Made by a program: the position numbers and the translations under genes
Origin: Anaerocolumna xylanovorans DSM 12503
GTDB taxonomy: Bacteria; Bacillota; Clostridia; Lachnospirales; Lachnospiraceae
Assembly (NCBI RefSeq): GCF_900143645.1
Contig: NZ_FRFD01000007.1
Coordinates: 250,656 to 314,655, forward strand
Direction: 5' to 3'
Length of the DNA: 64,000 nucleotides
Notes under the pieces: model-generated
Told to the model about the DNA's origin: nothing
The model's database searches: none
The model's input: the letters and a program-made list of their open reading frames with translations, nothing else
Shown: positions 7,366-16,714 of the stretch, piece by piece
How positions within the stretch are numbered: position 1 is the stretch's first letter
Layout: each line of letters starts with the position of its first letter

Positions 7366-8269
7366 CTTCTTCGGCAAAGTTTTCGGATTTCTTCTCGATA
7401 CCTTCACCGGTTTCAAAGCGAACAAAGCTCTTAATAGCAATGGGAGCACCGATTTCTTTTGCTACTGTGTCAAGATACTTCTGAACGGTTAAATCTCCGT
7501 CTTTTACATAAACCTGATCTACAAGGCAGATTTCTTTTAATTCTTTGTTTAAACGGCCTTCAATCATCTTCTCAATGATATTTTCAGGCTTTCCGGTATT
7601 TTCATTCATTGCCTGAGCCTTTAAGATATCTTTCTCATGAGCAATGTATTCTTCAGGAATTTCAGTTCTCTGAACGTACTTAGGAGAAATTGCTGCAATC
7701 TGCATAGCAATATTCTTAGCTGCTTCTTTTGCAACATCGTTGCAAACAGTTGTTTCAACTTCAACTAATACACCGATTCTTCCGCCGCCATGGATATAAG
7801 ATTCAACAAAACCATTCTCAGCAACTACTTTCTGGAATCTTCTGATGTTCATGTTTTCACCGATTACTGCTATCTGGCTGGATAATTCTTCTTTTACTGT
7901 CTTGGAAGTATCAAGAGCCCAATTTTCAGCTAAAAATGCATCAATATCAGCGCTGTTTGTTGTCATAGCCTGATTTACAACTGCATTAACAAAGCTCCTG
8001 AAAGTTTCGTTCTTTGCTACGAAGTCTGTTTCGCTGTTAACTTCTACGATAGCAGCTACTTTACCGTCTTCGCTTACTGTAGTATCACAAATACCTTCTG
8101 CCGCAATTCTTCCTGATTTTTTCTCAGCAGCAGCAAGTCCTTTTTCTCTTAAGAACTCAACTGCCTTATCCATATCTCCATCGGTTGCCGCAAGTGCTTT
8201 CTTACAATCCATCATGCCGGCTCCGGTCATATCTCTTAAATCTTTAACCATTGCTGCTGTAATAGCCAT
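7343..8269 (-). CDS. tsf: Elongation factor Ts
   Basis: 308 residues. EF-Ts is the cytosolic guanine-nucleotide exchange factor that recycles EF-Tu. The N-terminal UBA-like domain (KDLRDMTGAGMMDCKKAL, with the family's TGAGMMDCKKAL) is followed by the TDFVAKNE motif that contacts EF-Tu, and then two core subdomains. GGAGG 9 bases upstream supports the ATG at 8269. It is the second gene of the classic rpsB-tsf operon. The 218-bp gap to rpsB carries two tandem twin-hairpin repeats, which is unusual for this operon. Confidence 0.97.
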   Translation of the reverse strand: MAITAAMVKDLRDMTGAGMMDCKKALAATDGDMDKAVEFLREKGLAAAEKKSGRIAAEGICDTTVSEDGKVAAIVEVNSETDFVAKNETFRSFVNAVVNQAMTTNSADIDAFLAENWALDTSKTVKEELSSQIAVIGENMNIRRFQKVVAENGFVESYIHGGGRIGVLVEVETTVCNDVAKEAAKNIAMQIAAISPKYVQRTEIPEEYIAHEKDILKAQAMNENTGKPENIIEKMIEGRLNKELKEICLVDQVYVKDGDLTVQKYLDTVAKEIGAPIAIKSFVRFETGEGIEKKSENFAEEVAKQMGN

Positions 8270-8337
8270 GTTTGTATTCCTCCGTTTTTTGATTATATTA
8301 ACTCCAATGTTTTTTGCTTCACACTAATCCCCATGCA

Positions 8338-8484
8338 TATCGCAGGCGAACCTGCGATACTGCCTGAATAGAAATTTAAAAAATATCTTTTATTTTTCAA
8401 ACTAATTCTTATAGCATAAATCATCTGCTTGCAGATGATTTACTACCGCCCGGGATTAGAACATGAAAATACATCGTATTTTTC
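8338..8484 (-). repeat. Two tandem twin-hairpin repeats between rpsB and tsf
   Basis: In gene sense, unit 1 has an A stem (arms near 8484-8477 and 8471-8465) and a perfect 12-bp B stem (8442-8431 with 8428-8417). Unit 2 has a weaker A stem (8401-8392 with 8384-8375) and a 9-bp B stem (8359-8351 with 8346-8338, TTCG loop in sense orientation). The unit 2 linker reads ATTCAGGCAG. Each B stem is followed by a related ATTAG-containing tail. The architecture matches the copies near coaD, recG and the agr response regulator. Unlike those copies, these lie ~60-150 bp before the start of the next gene. Confidence 0.75.
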
Positions 8485-8487
8485 ACA

Positions 8488-9264
8488 TTATGCTTCTACA
8501 AATTCCGTTGAGCTTTTTTCGGCTGCTTCTACTGCTTCTGCTGTCTCATTAGAAGCTTCTTCCGTACTGTCAGTCATCTGAACACCCTGGTTTGCTTCGA
8601 TAACGGCATCTGCCATTTTAGCAACGATTAACTTAACCGCTCTGATAGCATCATCATTACCAGGAATTACATAATCAAGTTCTTCGGGATCACAGTTTGT
8701 ATCTGCAATACCGATTAAAGGAATACCTAATGCATGAGCTTCCTGTACGCAAATTCTTTCCTTCTTAGGATCTACTATAAAGATAGCATCAGGAATAGTC
8801 TTCATATTCTTAATTCCACCGAGGTTCTTCTCTAATTTTTCCCATTCTTTCTTTAATTCGATAACTTCTTTCTTGGGAAGAACTTCGAAAGTACCGTCCT
8901 GGGACATTGTTTCAATCTGCTTCAATCTTGTAATTCTGCTCTGGATGGTCTTGAAGTTTGTTAACATACCGCCTAACCATCTCTCATTTACAAAGAACAT
9001 ACTGCAGCGTTCTGCTTCGGACTTAACGGAATCCTGTGCCTGCTTCTTAGTTCCTACAAAAAGAATCTTTCCGCCATCAGCAACAATATTCTTGATTGCA
9101 TAATAAGCTTCATCTACCTTTCCTACAGACTTCTGCAGGTCAATGATATAGATTCCGTTTCTTTCTGTGTAGATGTACTCTGCCATCTTAGGGTTCCATC
9201 TTCTTGTCTGGTGTCCGAAATGTACACCTGCTTCTAATAACTGCTTCATTGATATAACGCTCAT
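8488..9264 (-). CDS. rpsB: 30S ribosomal protein S2
   Basis: 258 residues. S2 is a head protein of the small subunit, contacting 16S rRNA helices and S1 or its equivalent. Family landmarks are clear: EAGVHFGHQTRRWNPKM at the N terminus, IDLQKS, FVGTKKQAQ, NERWLGGMLTNF, PDAIFIVDPKKE and GIADTNCDPEELDYVIPGNDDA. A low-complexity Glu/Ala-rich tail of ~30 residues extends beyond the folded core. It is the first gene of the operon, with a strong promoter at 9366-9394 and a ~95-base leader. Confidence 0.98.
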   Translation of the reverse strand: MSVISMKQLLEAGVHFGHQTRRWNPKMAEYIYTERNGIYIIDLQKSVGKVDEAYYAIKNIVADGGKILFVGTKKQAQDSVKSEAERCSMFFVNERWLGGMLTNFKTIQSRITRLKQIETMSQDGTFEVLPKKEVIELKKEWEKLEKNLGGIKNMKTIPDAIFIVDPKKERICVQEAHALGIPLIGIADTNCDPEELDYVIPGNDDAIRAVKLIVAKMADAVIEANQGVQMTDSTEEASNETAEAVEAAEKSSTEFVEA

Positions 9265-9365
9265 AATTTACCTCCATGTGGTTGTTTTCTTCCGTATATC
9301 TCACTTTCCTGGCAGACCATTAGGCACCCGGCCAGAAATCAACATACGTGCAATTTAGCATTAGA

Positions 9366-9394
9366 ATTATAACACAGCTTCTTCCATATGGCAA
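9366..9394 (-). promoter_or_regulatory. rpsB promoter
   Basis: Minus strand: -35 TTGCCA (9394-9389), 17-bp spacer, -10 TATAAT (9371-9366). The leader down to the start codon contains CTGGC…GCCAG arms around GGGTGCCTAATGGTCT, a possible autoregulatory S2-binding structure. I did not match it to a known S2 leader family. Confidence 0.75.
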
Positions 9395-9471
9395 GCATAA
9401 TTTTATCTGCTTATTCATACAGTTTTCATAAAGATTCTTCCAATCTTCATAATAAAGCAAACTATAGGGTT

Positions 9472-10482
9472 CTAATCCTTTTGATTGTCTTCTTCTTTCT
9501 TCTCATTTGCTGTATTCACTTTCGAAGCAGGAAACTTCTTTTTGTCTTTTCTATAGAATTTTCTTACAAAGATCCATGCGGACAGACCAATTACAACTCC
9601 CCAGAATAGAATGTAGGGCAGATTTACAACAAACCAGACTGCAAGCTCCACAAAACCGTCTCTCATAGTAAGAAGTGAATTCATAAGGCCCGTCTTCATT
9701 CTGCTTCCGGTTCCTTTGCTTTCCACTTGTGTGATTCTTTCTACCTCGCTGACATACAAGGTTATTGTAGCGTAATCTATCAGATTATCATAAGTCCGAA
9801 GGGCCGATGCGTTCTGTTCCAGTTCATACCTTACATCACTTAGTCTGTCTTCTAAGGAGATAATAGCATCAATATTATCAGACTTTTCTAAAAGGGCCAA
9901 AAGTCTTTCCTGCTCTATTTGTAAAGTCTTAACCTTGCTCTCAGTATCGACATATTCCAATGTAACATCTTTACTGTTTTCTTCCTGATGAATAAGAGTC
10001 ATGCTGTCTCCCATCATCTTAACAAAGCCATCGGTCTTGTCTATGGGTATACGAAGAGTATATTGTGCACTTCTGCTGCTATTATTTGTTGTACGGTTTC
10101 CATTTATTGATGAGCTTTCAACATAACCTCCGGCCTTTTGCATTTCTTCCGTAATGACCTTTAAAGCTCCGTCAAATTCCACCGTTTCCAGCTCCAGGCT
10201 GATTCTTCTGATTCTCTTTCTGCCGGAGTCCGCACTGTTTGCAGAGGTATTAGAAGATGTTTCTCCCCCTAATGTTCCTGAGTCCTTTAATTCCTCCGCA
10301 GCTGCCGGGCCCTCTGACGTTGTTTCCGCTGTATAGCCATAACTATCTCCGCTGCCTGTATCAGCCTTTTGTTCACTCCTGCTTTCAGATGTAAATTTCA
10401 TCTCTTCCTTACCGGAACTGCAGGCTGTAAGTATTAGTACTACTGCCATTAAAAATGAATATAAAATCCGTCTTTTTTTCAT
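9472..10482 (-). CDS. DUF4349-domain lipoprotein
   Basis: 336 residues. A lipoprotein signal peptide (KKRR, hydrophobic core, lipobox LTAC) predicts anchoring outside the membrane. A Ser/Gly/Glu-rich linker (~25-90) precedes the conserved DUF4349 region (~90-265: ISLELETVEFD, GGYVESSSI, YTLRIPID, a coiled coil IEQERLLALLEKSDNIDAIISLEDRLSDVRYELE, and YATITLYVSEVE). A membrane segment at ~285-308 (PYILFWGVVIGLSAWIFV) and a Lys/Glu-rich cytosolic tail follow. The function of DUF4349 proteins is not established. It is transcribed alone from the promoter at 10546-10574. Confidence 0.88.
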   Translation of the reverse strand: MKKRRILYSFLMAVVLILTACSSGKEEMKFTSESRSEQKADTGSGDSYGYTAETTSEGPAAAEELKDSGTLGGETSSNTSANSADSGRKRIRRISLELETVEFDGALKVITEEMQKAGGYVESSSINGNRTTNNSSRSAQYTLRIPIDKTDGFVKMMGDSMTLIHQEENSKDVTLEYVDTESKVKTLQIEQERLLALLEKSDNIDAIISLEDRLSDVRYELEQNASALRTYDNLIDYATITLYVSEVERITQVESKGTGSRMKTGLMNSLLTMRDGFVELAVWFVVNLPYILFWGVVIGLSAWIFVRKFYRKDKKKFPASKVNTANEKKEEDNQKD

Positions 10483-10545
10483 AAATACCTCCTTTAATTA
10501 TGCAGAAACTCTCATCACTGAAACTTTTACTTTCCCCATATATTC

Positions 10546-10574
10546 ATTATAAATGAATTGTAACACTTTTACAA
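10546..10574 (-). promoter_or_regulatory. Promoter of the DUF4349 lipoprotein gene
   Basis: Minus strand: -35 TTGTAA (10574-10569), 17-bp spacer, -10 TATAAT (10551-10546), about 65 bp upstream of the start codon. Confidence 0.7.
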
Positions 10575-10639
10575 CAAAGGAAGGGTGCATTAAGGAAATT
10601 GTAAGAAAACCAGGAAATACAAACTTATAACACACAAAA

Positions 10640-10672
10640 GAGAATCAACAGCAAAACTTGCTGCCGATTCTC
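10640..10672 (-). terminator. Terminator of the Nudix hydrolase gene
   Basis: Imperfect stem GAGAATC/GATTCTC (10640-10646 and 10666-10672) with inner CAGCAA/TTGCTG pairs. It is T-rich on both sides, so it may also stop plus-strand transcription. Confidence 0.65.
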
Positions 10673-10690
10673 CCTTCTCTTTTTTGACCC

Positions 10691-11143
10691 TCAAAAATAT
10701 TTTTTGTTTCCCCACAAATTACTTTTCTTTAAATCCAGATATTCATTATAGGCACGCTCTAATATCTGCTTCTCGTTGGAGAATTTCAACATGTGGTACG
10801 CTTCATGAAATTTGTAATATCCGGAATCCATAAAATATTCTTCTCTTTGCGGTTTGCTGTAATAGCTATCAGACATCATTAAATACCAATGAACATCCTT
10901 TATTACTGTATTCTGTGGTGTACTGAATGTATACTGGCTTTTTCCAATATATTTGATTATAGAAGCATCCGTCCCTGTTTCTTCTTTTACCTCACGTATG
11001 GCTGTCTCCTTAAATTCTTCTCCTTCCTCCACAGTTCCTTTCGGTAGAACCCAACCTTCATATTTGTTTTTATAGTTCTTATACAGTAGTAAAATCTTTC
11101 CTCTGAAAATAACTACACCGCCACAGCTCGTTGCTTCAATCAT
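10691..11143 (-). CDS. Nudix hydrolase
   Basis: 150 residues from the ATG at 11143, preceded by AGGAGG with a 7-8 base gap. A longer frame to 11197 lacks one. The Nudix box G-x5-E-x7-REVxEExG is complete (GTVEEGEEFKETAIREVKEETG, given here as family positions), so it should hydrolyse a nucleoside diphosphate linked to another group, with Mg2+. PKGTVEEGE and the LLYKNYKNKYEGWVLP lead-in resemble small diadenosine-polyphosphate or mRNA-cap-like Nudix enzymes. The substrate cannot be named. It stands alone upstream of the penicillin-binding protein gene. Confidence 0.87.
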   Translation of the reverse strand: MIEATSCGGVVIFRGKILLLYKNYKNKYEGWVLPKGTVEEGEEFKETAIREVKEETGTDASIIKYIGKSQYTFSTPQNTVIKDVHWYLMMSDSYYSKPQREEYFMDSGYYKFHEAYHMLKFSNEKQILERAYNEYLDLKKSNLWGNKKYF

Positions 11144-11297
11144 CGCAATTCCTCCTGTATTATGGTGTGTCAAATAACTGTTTTCAGTATACATCATTTT
11201 ACATAATTGTTCAACTGATATTTATGCAATACTAACAAATATCTGTACCAGAAAGACAAAATCCCCATGATTTTCTACCGTTATGGCAGATATTTTT

Positions 11298-12812
11298 CTA
11301 TTTATTTCCAAAATAAGTCTTAAATATTTTATTTGCAATGGGAACTGCATAATCACTTCCTGTACCGACACTTTCTACAATAATACTTACTGCTATATCC
11401 GGGTTCTCAGCCGGTGCAAAACCCACAAACCAGGCATGAGCCGGTTTTCCCTCCATAAACTCCGCTGATCCGGTTTTTCCTGCTACGGTATAGCGGTCAT
11501 TTTTAAGGGAACCCGCAGTTCCGTTTTCCACTGTCTCCGTCATAAAGGAGGTTAAGATTTCCGCTTCTTTTGGAGTCATTACAGTCCTATACATTGCCGG
11601 AAAGTATTTTTTGACCGCTTCCCCGCTCTGGCTTTCTATATGGTCTACAACATAAGGCTTCATCATAATGCCGCCGTTTGCAACAGCAGATATAATCAAA
11701 GCATTATGAAGAGGGGTAATCTGAGTCTGTCCCTGCCCGATTACCGTCTGTGGAATCTGGTCAATAGGCGATTTGCCATTTAATACAAAGCTGCTCTTAT
11801 TATACAACATGTCAACAGGAATACTTTGATTGAACAGGAAGGTATCACAGAGTTTACGAAAAGCATTCATATTCAGGGTAGTTCCGATGTTGGCAAAAGA
11901 AGAGTTACAGGATTTTGCCAGGGATTCTTTTAAATCCACCTTTCCATGGGCTTTGTTATTGTAACAATTAATCGTAACGCTGTTAAATATGCCCTTACCT
12001 GTGCAGTTATATTCATATTTTTCATAATCCGGGTTTTCTCTGATATATTCAAGAGCCGTAAGAATCTTAAAGGTAGAACCCGGAGGATATAAGCCCTGTG
12101 CGGCACGGTTAACCAGAGGGGAGGTCTTTTCTTCCTCCTTCGAATCTTCCTTCGTAAGTTCATCCCATATCTCATTTATCTGATTGGGATCATAGTCAGG
12201 TTTTGATACCATGGCAAGTATTTTGCCGGAAGAAGGCTCCATCACAACGACTGCCCCTTTATGGCTTCCCAGTGCATCATAGGCTGCTTTTTGCAGTCTG
12301 GTATCCAGAGTGGTTACAACACTGTCTCCAATACTTTTTCCGCCTGAGAGCTCTTTTACAACCTTAGTGACCGCATTAATATGAGAAGTTAAAAGGTGGA
12401 AATTCTCTGAAGACTCCAATCCTGTCCTGCCTTTTGAAAATCTTCCTACTATATGGGCATAAATATTTCTAAAAGGATAATCCCTGGTCTCATTGCCATC
12501 CGAATCCACAAGGGTATGAGCAAGTACCTTGCCGTCGGCAGAGAGAATATCCCCCCTTATTATCTGTTCTGCCAATAAATCCTGCCTTTTGTTGTAAGGA
12601 TTATTAATTACCTCCTCACTGTCTCTAAACATAAAATGCACATAAAAGCCTATCACCAGCAGAAAAAGTCCCGCAAACATATAGGCAATAAATATAACTT
12701 CCCTGTTGGTATTTCTTTTTGGCTTTTCTTTTGTATCTTTTTGTATTTGTTTTTCACGCCTCGCTATCAACGGGGATTTCTTTTTCCTTTTGCTTTTTTC
12801 TTCTCTTTCCAT
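11298..12812 (-). CDS. Class B penicillin-binding protein (PbpA/FtsI-type transpeptidase)
   Basis: 504 residues. A short basic cytosolic tail (~1-37) and one membrane anchor (~38-60) precede a small pedestal domain and the transpeptidase domain. Active-site motifs are present: Ser246-T-F-Lys249, Ser301-C-Asn303 and Lys446-T-G-Ser449. It has no large PASTA region. It crosslinks peptidoglycan in partnership with a SEDS glycosyltransferase. Its start lies inside the end of the FtsW/RodA-like gene (59-bp overlap), so the two are probably coupled and work as one synthase. This pairing resembles the rodA-pbpA unit of other Gram-positives. Confidence 0.9.
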   Translation of the reverse strand: MEREEKSKRKKKSPLIARREKQIQKDTKEKPKRNTNREVIFIAYMFAGLFLLVIGFYVHFMFRDSEEVINNPYNKRQDLLAEQIIRGDILSADGKVLAHTLVDSDGNETRDYPFRNIYAHIVGRFSKGRTGLESSENFHLLTSHINAVTKVVKELSGGKSIGDSVVTTLDTRLQKAAYDALGSHKGAVVVMEPSSGKILAMVSKPDYDPNQINEIWDELTKEDSKEEEKTSPLVNRAAQGLYPPGSTFKILTALEYIRENPDYEKYEYNCTGKGIFNSVTINCYNNKAHGKVDLKESLAKSCNSSFANIGTTLNMNAFRKLCDTFLFNQSIPVDMLYNKSSFVLNGKSPIDQIPQTVIGQGQTQITPLHNALIISAVANGGIMMKPYVVDHIESQSGEAVKKYFPAMYRTVMTPKEAEILTSFMTETVENGTAGSLKNDRYTVAGKTGSAEFMEGKPAHAWFVGFAPAENPDIAVSIIVESVGTGSDYAVPIANKIFKTYFGNK

Positions 12813-14130
12813 CTTCGTTCCTATCCTGACTCAGAACATAGAGCCCCTGAATCACACTAAACATAATAATGCTGCAAAGCACCGAACTTCCTCCATAGCT
12901 TACAAAGGGAAGGGTAACACCCGTTGAAGGAATCAGCTTGATAGCTCCTCCAAGGGAGAGAAACACCTGAAAGGCATACATAACGCCAAAGCCAAGCGCT
13001 ATAAGCTTATAGAATTCCTTTTCAAAACGCATGGCAATATTAATCGTAAGTACAAAATAATTCAGACAAATTAATACCAGGCAGATGGCAAAAAAGCCGC
13101 CCAATTCTTCTGCTATGGCAGAAAATATAAAGTCACTGTCAGCCACCGGAATACTTGTAGGAAGACCTTTGGTAAGCCCCATACCAAACCAGCCGCCAGT
13201 CCCTATGGCAAAAAGTGACTGGGCTACCTGATAGCCTTCCTTGTCAATTAAAGTCCAGGGGTCCTTCCAGGCCTTTACTCTTACTCTTACATGAGAAAAG
13301 AACCGGTAAGCTAAAACAGAGGCCATAACGCTGGCAGCTACACCGGCAGCAAGATAAAGAGTCTTGGCCGTTGCTGTGTAGAGCATCATAAGATAGGTTA
13401 TAAAGAAAATAAAGGCTCCGCCTAAATCCTTTTCTGCTACCAGTATCACTACATGAACTGCCGCAAGAGCCGATACGATTACGATATATTTAAAATCCTT
13501 CCTTCTGGAAAGAAGGGAAGCAAAGCAGAATACAAATAATATCTTGACGAATTCCGAAGGCTGAAAGGTGACACCTTTAATATTAACCCAGTTAGTAGCG
13601 CCGTAATTTTCAACTCCCCAGAAAAGCACTCCCAACAATATCAGAATTCCAAGTATTCCATATATCCAGCCCAAATGCCTTAAGTATTCAAGCTTTTCTA
13701 TAATAATAGGAACCACCAGGCATAAAAGCAGGGCTGCCGTTGCAATGATTAACTGTTTAAAGGCTTTGTCATAATATGTTTTGGCAGACAGCCTGGCTAT
13801 CATAATATATCCGGTAACCAGGAGAAATACCATATTATACAGAAATGGCTTTGAGAGATTGACATAAACCCACTGGTAGAATCCAAATATAATAAACAGC
13901 GAAACAATTTCCATCACATAAAGTATTATCAGCCAATTGCTTTTTAAATTGATAAACAAAATGGCATAGCTGATAAAATGAAAAACGAATATTAATAATT
14001 TCATATTGGTATATATTCCGCCCTGCCTTGCTTTATCCAAGATGCCAAGTACCCGGTAGGACAGGTATGTGTATATTGCTACCAGTATAATTATGACGTA
14101 TTTTGACATTTCTGATAACAGGTTAACCAC
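12754..14130 (-). CDS. SEDS-family FtsW/RodA/SpoVE protein
   Basis: 458 residues from the GTG at 14130, which has GAAGGTG 6 bases upstream. A GTG 9 bases earlier (14139) is also in frame but lies too close to that site. About ten membrane segments are visible. SEDS signatures include GATNWVNIKGVTFQPSE, VAEKDLGGAFIFF, YQVAQSLFAIGTGGWFGMGL and the C-terminal IPSTGVTLPFVSYGGSS. SEDS proteins polymerise lipid II glycan chains with a class B PBP. An unusually long N-terminal membrane region (~first 110 residues) precedes the core. The C terminus is basic and overlaps the PBP start. Confidence 0.9.
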   Translation of the reverse strand: MVNLLSEMSKYVIIILVAIYTYLSYRVLGILDKARQGGIYTNMKLLIFVFHFISYAILFINLKSNWLIILYVMEIVSLFIIFGFYQWVYVNLSKPFLYNMVFLLVTGYIMIARLSAKTYYDKAFKQLIIATAALLLCLVVPIIIEKLEYLRHLGWIYGILGILILLGVLFWGVENYGATNWVNIKGVTFQPSEFVKILFVFCFASLLSRRKDFKYIVIVSALAAVHVVILVAEKDLGGAFIFFITYLMMLYTATAKTLYLAAGVAASVMASVLAYRFFSHVRVRVKAWKDPWTLIDKEGYQVAQSLFAIGTGGWFGMGLTKGLPTSIPVADSDFIFSAIAEELGGFFAICLVLICLNYFVLTINIAMRFEKEFYKLIALGFGVMYAFQVFLSLGGAIKLIPSTGVTLPFVSYGGSSVLCSIIMFSVIQGLYVLSQDRNEDGKRRKKQKEKEIPVDSEA

Positions 14131-14168
14131 AAAAATCACCTTCTCTCTGCCTGTATTTATGCTTGAAA

Positions 14169-16613
14169 TTATTCAATGCCTCTTTTAAAATGTCCTCTGG
14201 TAATGTCATTTTCCTTTTCCATAGCAGCTTCGCCAAACAAATAGGCATTCAAATATTTATCTAAGATATCTTTGGTTTCCCTTGCATCCTCTCCTGTAAA
14301 ATCCAGCCTGACATATGCTGTATTTAAAGATTCCACCTCATTTACGCAGGACAAAAGGGAAAGAGGTTTGCTGTTGTAAATCACATTATAGCAATCCCTG
14401 CAATGCCTCATAACCGGAAAGGCATTTTGAAAACGGTCAAATAGAAAAGCATTTTCTGCTTCCTTAAGGCAGCAGGCTTCTTCGGATATTCCCGCAATGG
14501 GTTTCTTATCTCTTTTGCTGTCCGTCAGATATAGGCACTGGGCTGATATCATAACAGGCAGTCTTGTATAAACAGCCATATATTGATAAAGGCCCGAAAC
14601 CTCCCTTAGTTCCTGATAATTTAACTCAAAAGGTGCCGTAATCCCGTCAAAACCCAATTCATTAAGATACTCTGCACCATGGCGGTTCATTGCGTAAAGG
14701 TAAGTATCCCCTATTAATCTCTTTTTGGTTTTTAATTTATTCGTAAGCAGTTCATACTCTTCCAGTGTTCTGATTAAATAGCCATTAATAGTATTATCTT
14801 CCAAGACAGATTTATTCTGTAAGAACAACTCATAGCCTTTTCTCCTAAGTACATGTGGAAGAGCCAAGACCGTCCGCTTTCCTCTTTTATTTATTTCTTC
14901 TGTATAATAAGTCAGTTTATTAAGGGCTGTCATATCACTTTCCAGAATAATTTCACTTACATGAGGGTTATCCCATACTGCCTCAAGCTGTTCTGTTCTC
15001 TGTACAAGAACAGATACTTCCAAATCCTTCTCTTCCTTCTTGCCGGAAAAGCCGGAAATCTTTTCTTGCATTCCTGCATTTCTGCGGTGCCCTTCGGTTA
15101 TCGCCTGCACCAGAGCCTGTACACCTTCTCTTCTTAGCTCATTTAATTTTCCCACGGGAATAAAAAGCTCCCCCGTAAGCTCTATTGTCAATGCCTCAAA
15201 GTAAAGAGAAGTATCTCCCATCTTGTCTAACTGCTTATACAGATGCTCTTTGGTCAGGGGCTGGTTCTTTGCCATATCCGGGTTATCTCCAAATACCCTT
15301 ACCTGCTTCTCATAACAGCTTAAAGTAAGGCATATTGGCTCATCCGGTTCAGCCTTAAAATGCCCCCTTACAGGTATTCTGCTCTTTTTCTCCAGATATT
15401 CTTCCCTTGTTTTGTCTAACAGCGAATTATTTCTGGTACGGTAAACCATACAGCCGGGCTTGATTTTTAACCCCCTTTTATAGTTGGCGGTTATTTTCTT
15501 CCCCTTATTTTCCCCTGTTTTTACCGTATATTCGTAAAGGGCTTCGTTCTCTTTCCTGACTTCCAAAACATCCTGGGCATTGATATCTTCTGTTAATTCT
15601 ATTGTCATTTGGGAATCCGTACTCTTTATCACCTTTCCAACAAGTACGCCGCTGTGGTTCGGACGGTCTATAGACAGCATGGAAAAGCCATTCTGCACCT
15701 CATAATAGCCTCTTGAAAAGCCTCCTCTGTTATAGATATCGGAAAGATTCCTTAAATCTCCCTTTAATTCCTCTTCATGACTCTTTCTGTATTCCTCATA
15801 GCCTGCTTCTCCAAGCTCATAATATAAATCCGTATATTTTCGGTAAACAGAAGTTACTGCTGCGGTGTATTCCGGACTCTTCATCCTTCCTTCAATTTTA
15901 AAGGAATCTATCCCTGCCTGTATTAATTGGGGGAGTATTTCTAAGGTTTCCATATCCTTTGGACTTAAATAATAGCCTGTCCCTCTATTCTCTCCATCAA
16001 TCTTAAGCTGATAAGGCATCCGGCAAGGCTGGGCACACCTGCCCCTGTTACCGCTTCTGCCTCCGATCATACTGCTTAGCAGGCATTTACCGGAATAGCA
16101 ATAGCATAATGCTCCGTGGACAAAGGATTCAATCTCCAAGTCTGTTGATTTCCTGATTTCCTTAATTTCCGAAAGACTAAGTTCCCTTGCATTGACAATC
16201 CTTGTAACCCCCATATCCTTTAATACACCAGCACCTTCTCCCATGGTAATGGACATCTGGGTACTGGCATGAAGGGGAAGCTTGGGAAAATTCTCATGAA
16301 GGAAATGGAGTACCCCAAGGTCCTGGACAATGATTGCATCCACTCCCAGCTCATAATATCTCCTGCTATATTCAAACAGTTCCTTCTCAAGCTCTGTGTT
16401 CTTAAGCAGGGTATTTACCGTCATATATATTTTCTTTCCATGAAGATGAACGAAATCAATGGCCTCTTTCATGGTTTCCGGTGTAAAGTTATCCGCATAT
16501 GCCCTTGCTCCGAATTTGACCCCGCCCACATAAACCGCATCACAGGATGCATTCACTGCTGCCTTTAAGCTTTGGGAAGAGCCTGCCGGAGCTAATATCT
16601 CAACTGCTTTCAT
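14169..16613 (-). CDS. Large U32-family protease-like protein (RlhA/YdcP type)
   Basis: 814 residues from the ATG at 16613, chosen over 16625 because GGGAG lies between them. The N-terminal U32 domain has LAPAGS, YVGG, NARELSL and the Cys cluster CYCYSGKC…CAQPCR that can bind an iron-sulfur cluster. The C-terminal half matches the DUF3656 collagenase-like extension. Members with this extension include RlhA, which hydroxylates a 23S rRNA cytidine from prephenate-derived precursors, while shorter relatives modify tRNA wobble uridine. RNA hydroxylation is therefore more likely than proteolysis. It follows zapA, a neighbourhood common in clostridia. Confidence 0.85.
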   Translation of the reverse strand: MKAVEILAPAGSSQSLKAAVNASCDAVYVGGVKFGARAYADNFTPETMKEAIDFVHLHGKKIYMTVNTLLKNTELEKELFEYSRRYYELGVDAIIVQDLGVLHFLHENFPKLPLHASTQMSITMGEGAGVLKDMGVTRIVNARELSLSEIKEIRKSTDLEIESFVHGALCYCYSGKCLLSSMIGGRSGNRGRCAQPCRMPYQLKIDGENRGTGYYLSPKDMETLEILPQLIQAGIDSFKIEGRMKSPEYTAAVTSVYRKYTDLYYELGEAGYEEYRKSHEEELKGDLRNLSDIYNRGGFSRGYYEVQNGFSMLSIDRPNHSGVLVGKVIKSTDSQMTIELTEDINAQDVLEVRKENEALYEYTVKTGENKGKKITANYKRGLKIKPGCMVYRTRNNSLLDKTREEYLEKKSRIPVRGHFKAEPDEPICLTLSCYEKQVRVFGDNPDMAKNQPLTKEHLYKQLDKMGDTSLYFEALTIELTGELFIPVGKLNELRREGVQALVQAITEGHRRNAGMQEKISGFSGKKEEKDLEVSVLVQRTEQLEAVWDNPHVSEIILESDMTALNKLTYYTEEINKRGKRTVLALPHVLRRKGYELFLQNKSVLEDNTINGYLIRTLEEYELLTNKLKTKKRLIGDTYLYAMNRHGAEYLNELGFDGITAPFELNYQELREVSGLYQYMAVYTRLPVMISAQCLYLTDSKRDKKPIAGISEEACCLKEAENAFLFDRFQNAFPVMRHCRDCYNVIYNSKPLSLLSCVNEVESLNTAYVRLDFTGEDARETKDILDKYLNAYLFGEAAMEKENDITRGHFKRGIE

Positions 16614-16663
16614 GTAAACTCCCATCTGTCTTTTACTGTATTTATTCTCGAAATGAAAAAACA

Positions 16664-16708
16664 GGCTGGTGCAACTATGGGCTTAATCCCCTGATGATTG
16701 CAGCAGCC
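16664..16708 (-). terminator. Hairpin between zapA and the U32 gene
   Basis: Minus-strand GGCTGCTGCAA (16708-16698) pairs with TTGCACCAGCC (16674-16664) with one mismatch and is followed by TGTTTTTT. It may be a terminator, or a partial attenuator that lets some transcripts into the U32 gene. Confidence 0.65.
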
Positions 16709-16714
16709 TTTTCA

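Noticed and set aside
9295..9360. Known S2 leader RNA in front of rpsB
   Set aside because: A CTGGC/GCCAG stem is visible, but I could not match the conserved core of a described S2 leader, so it is mentioned only with the promoter.
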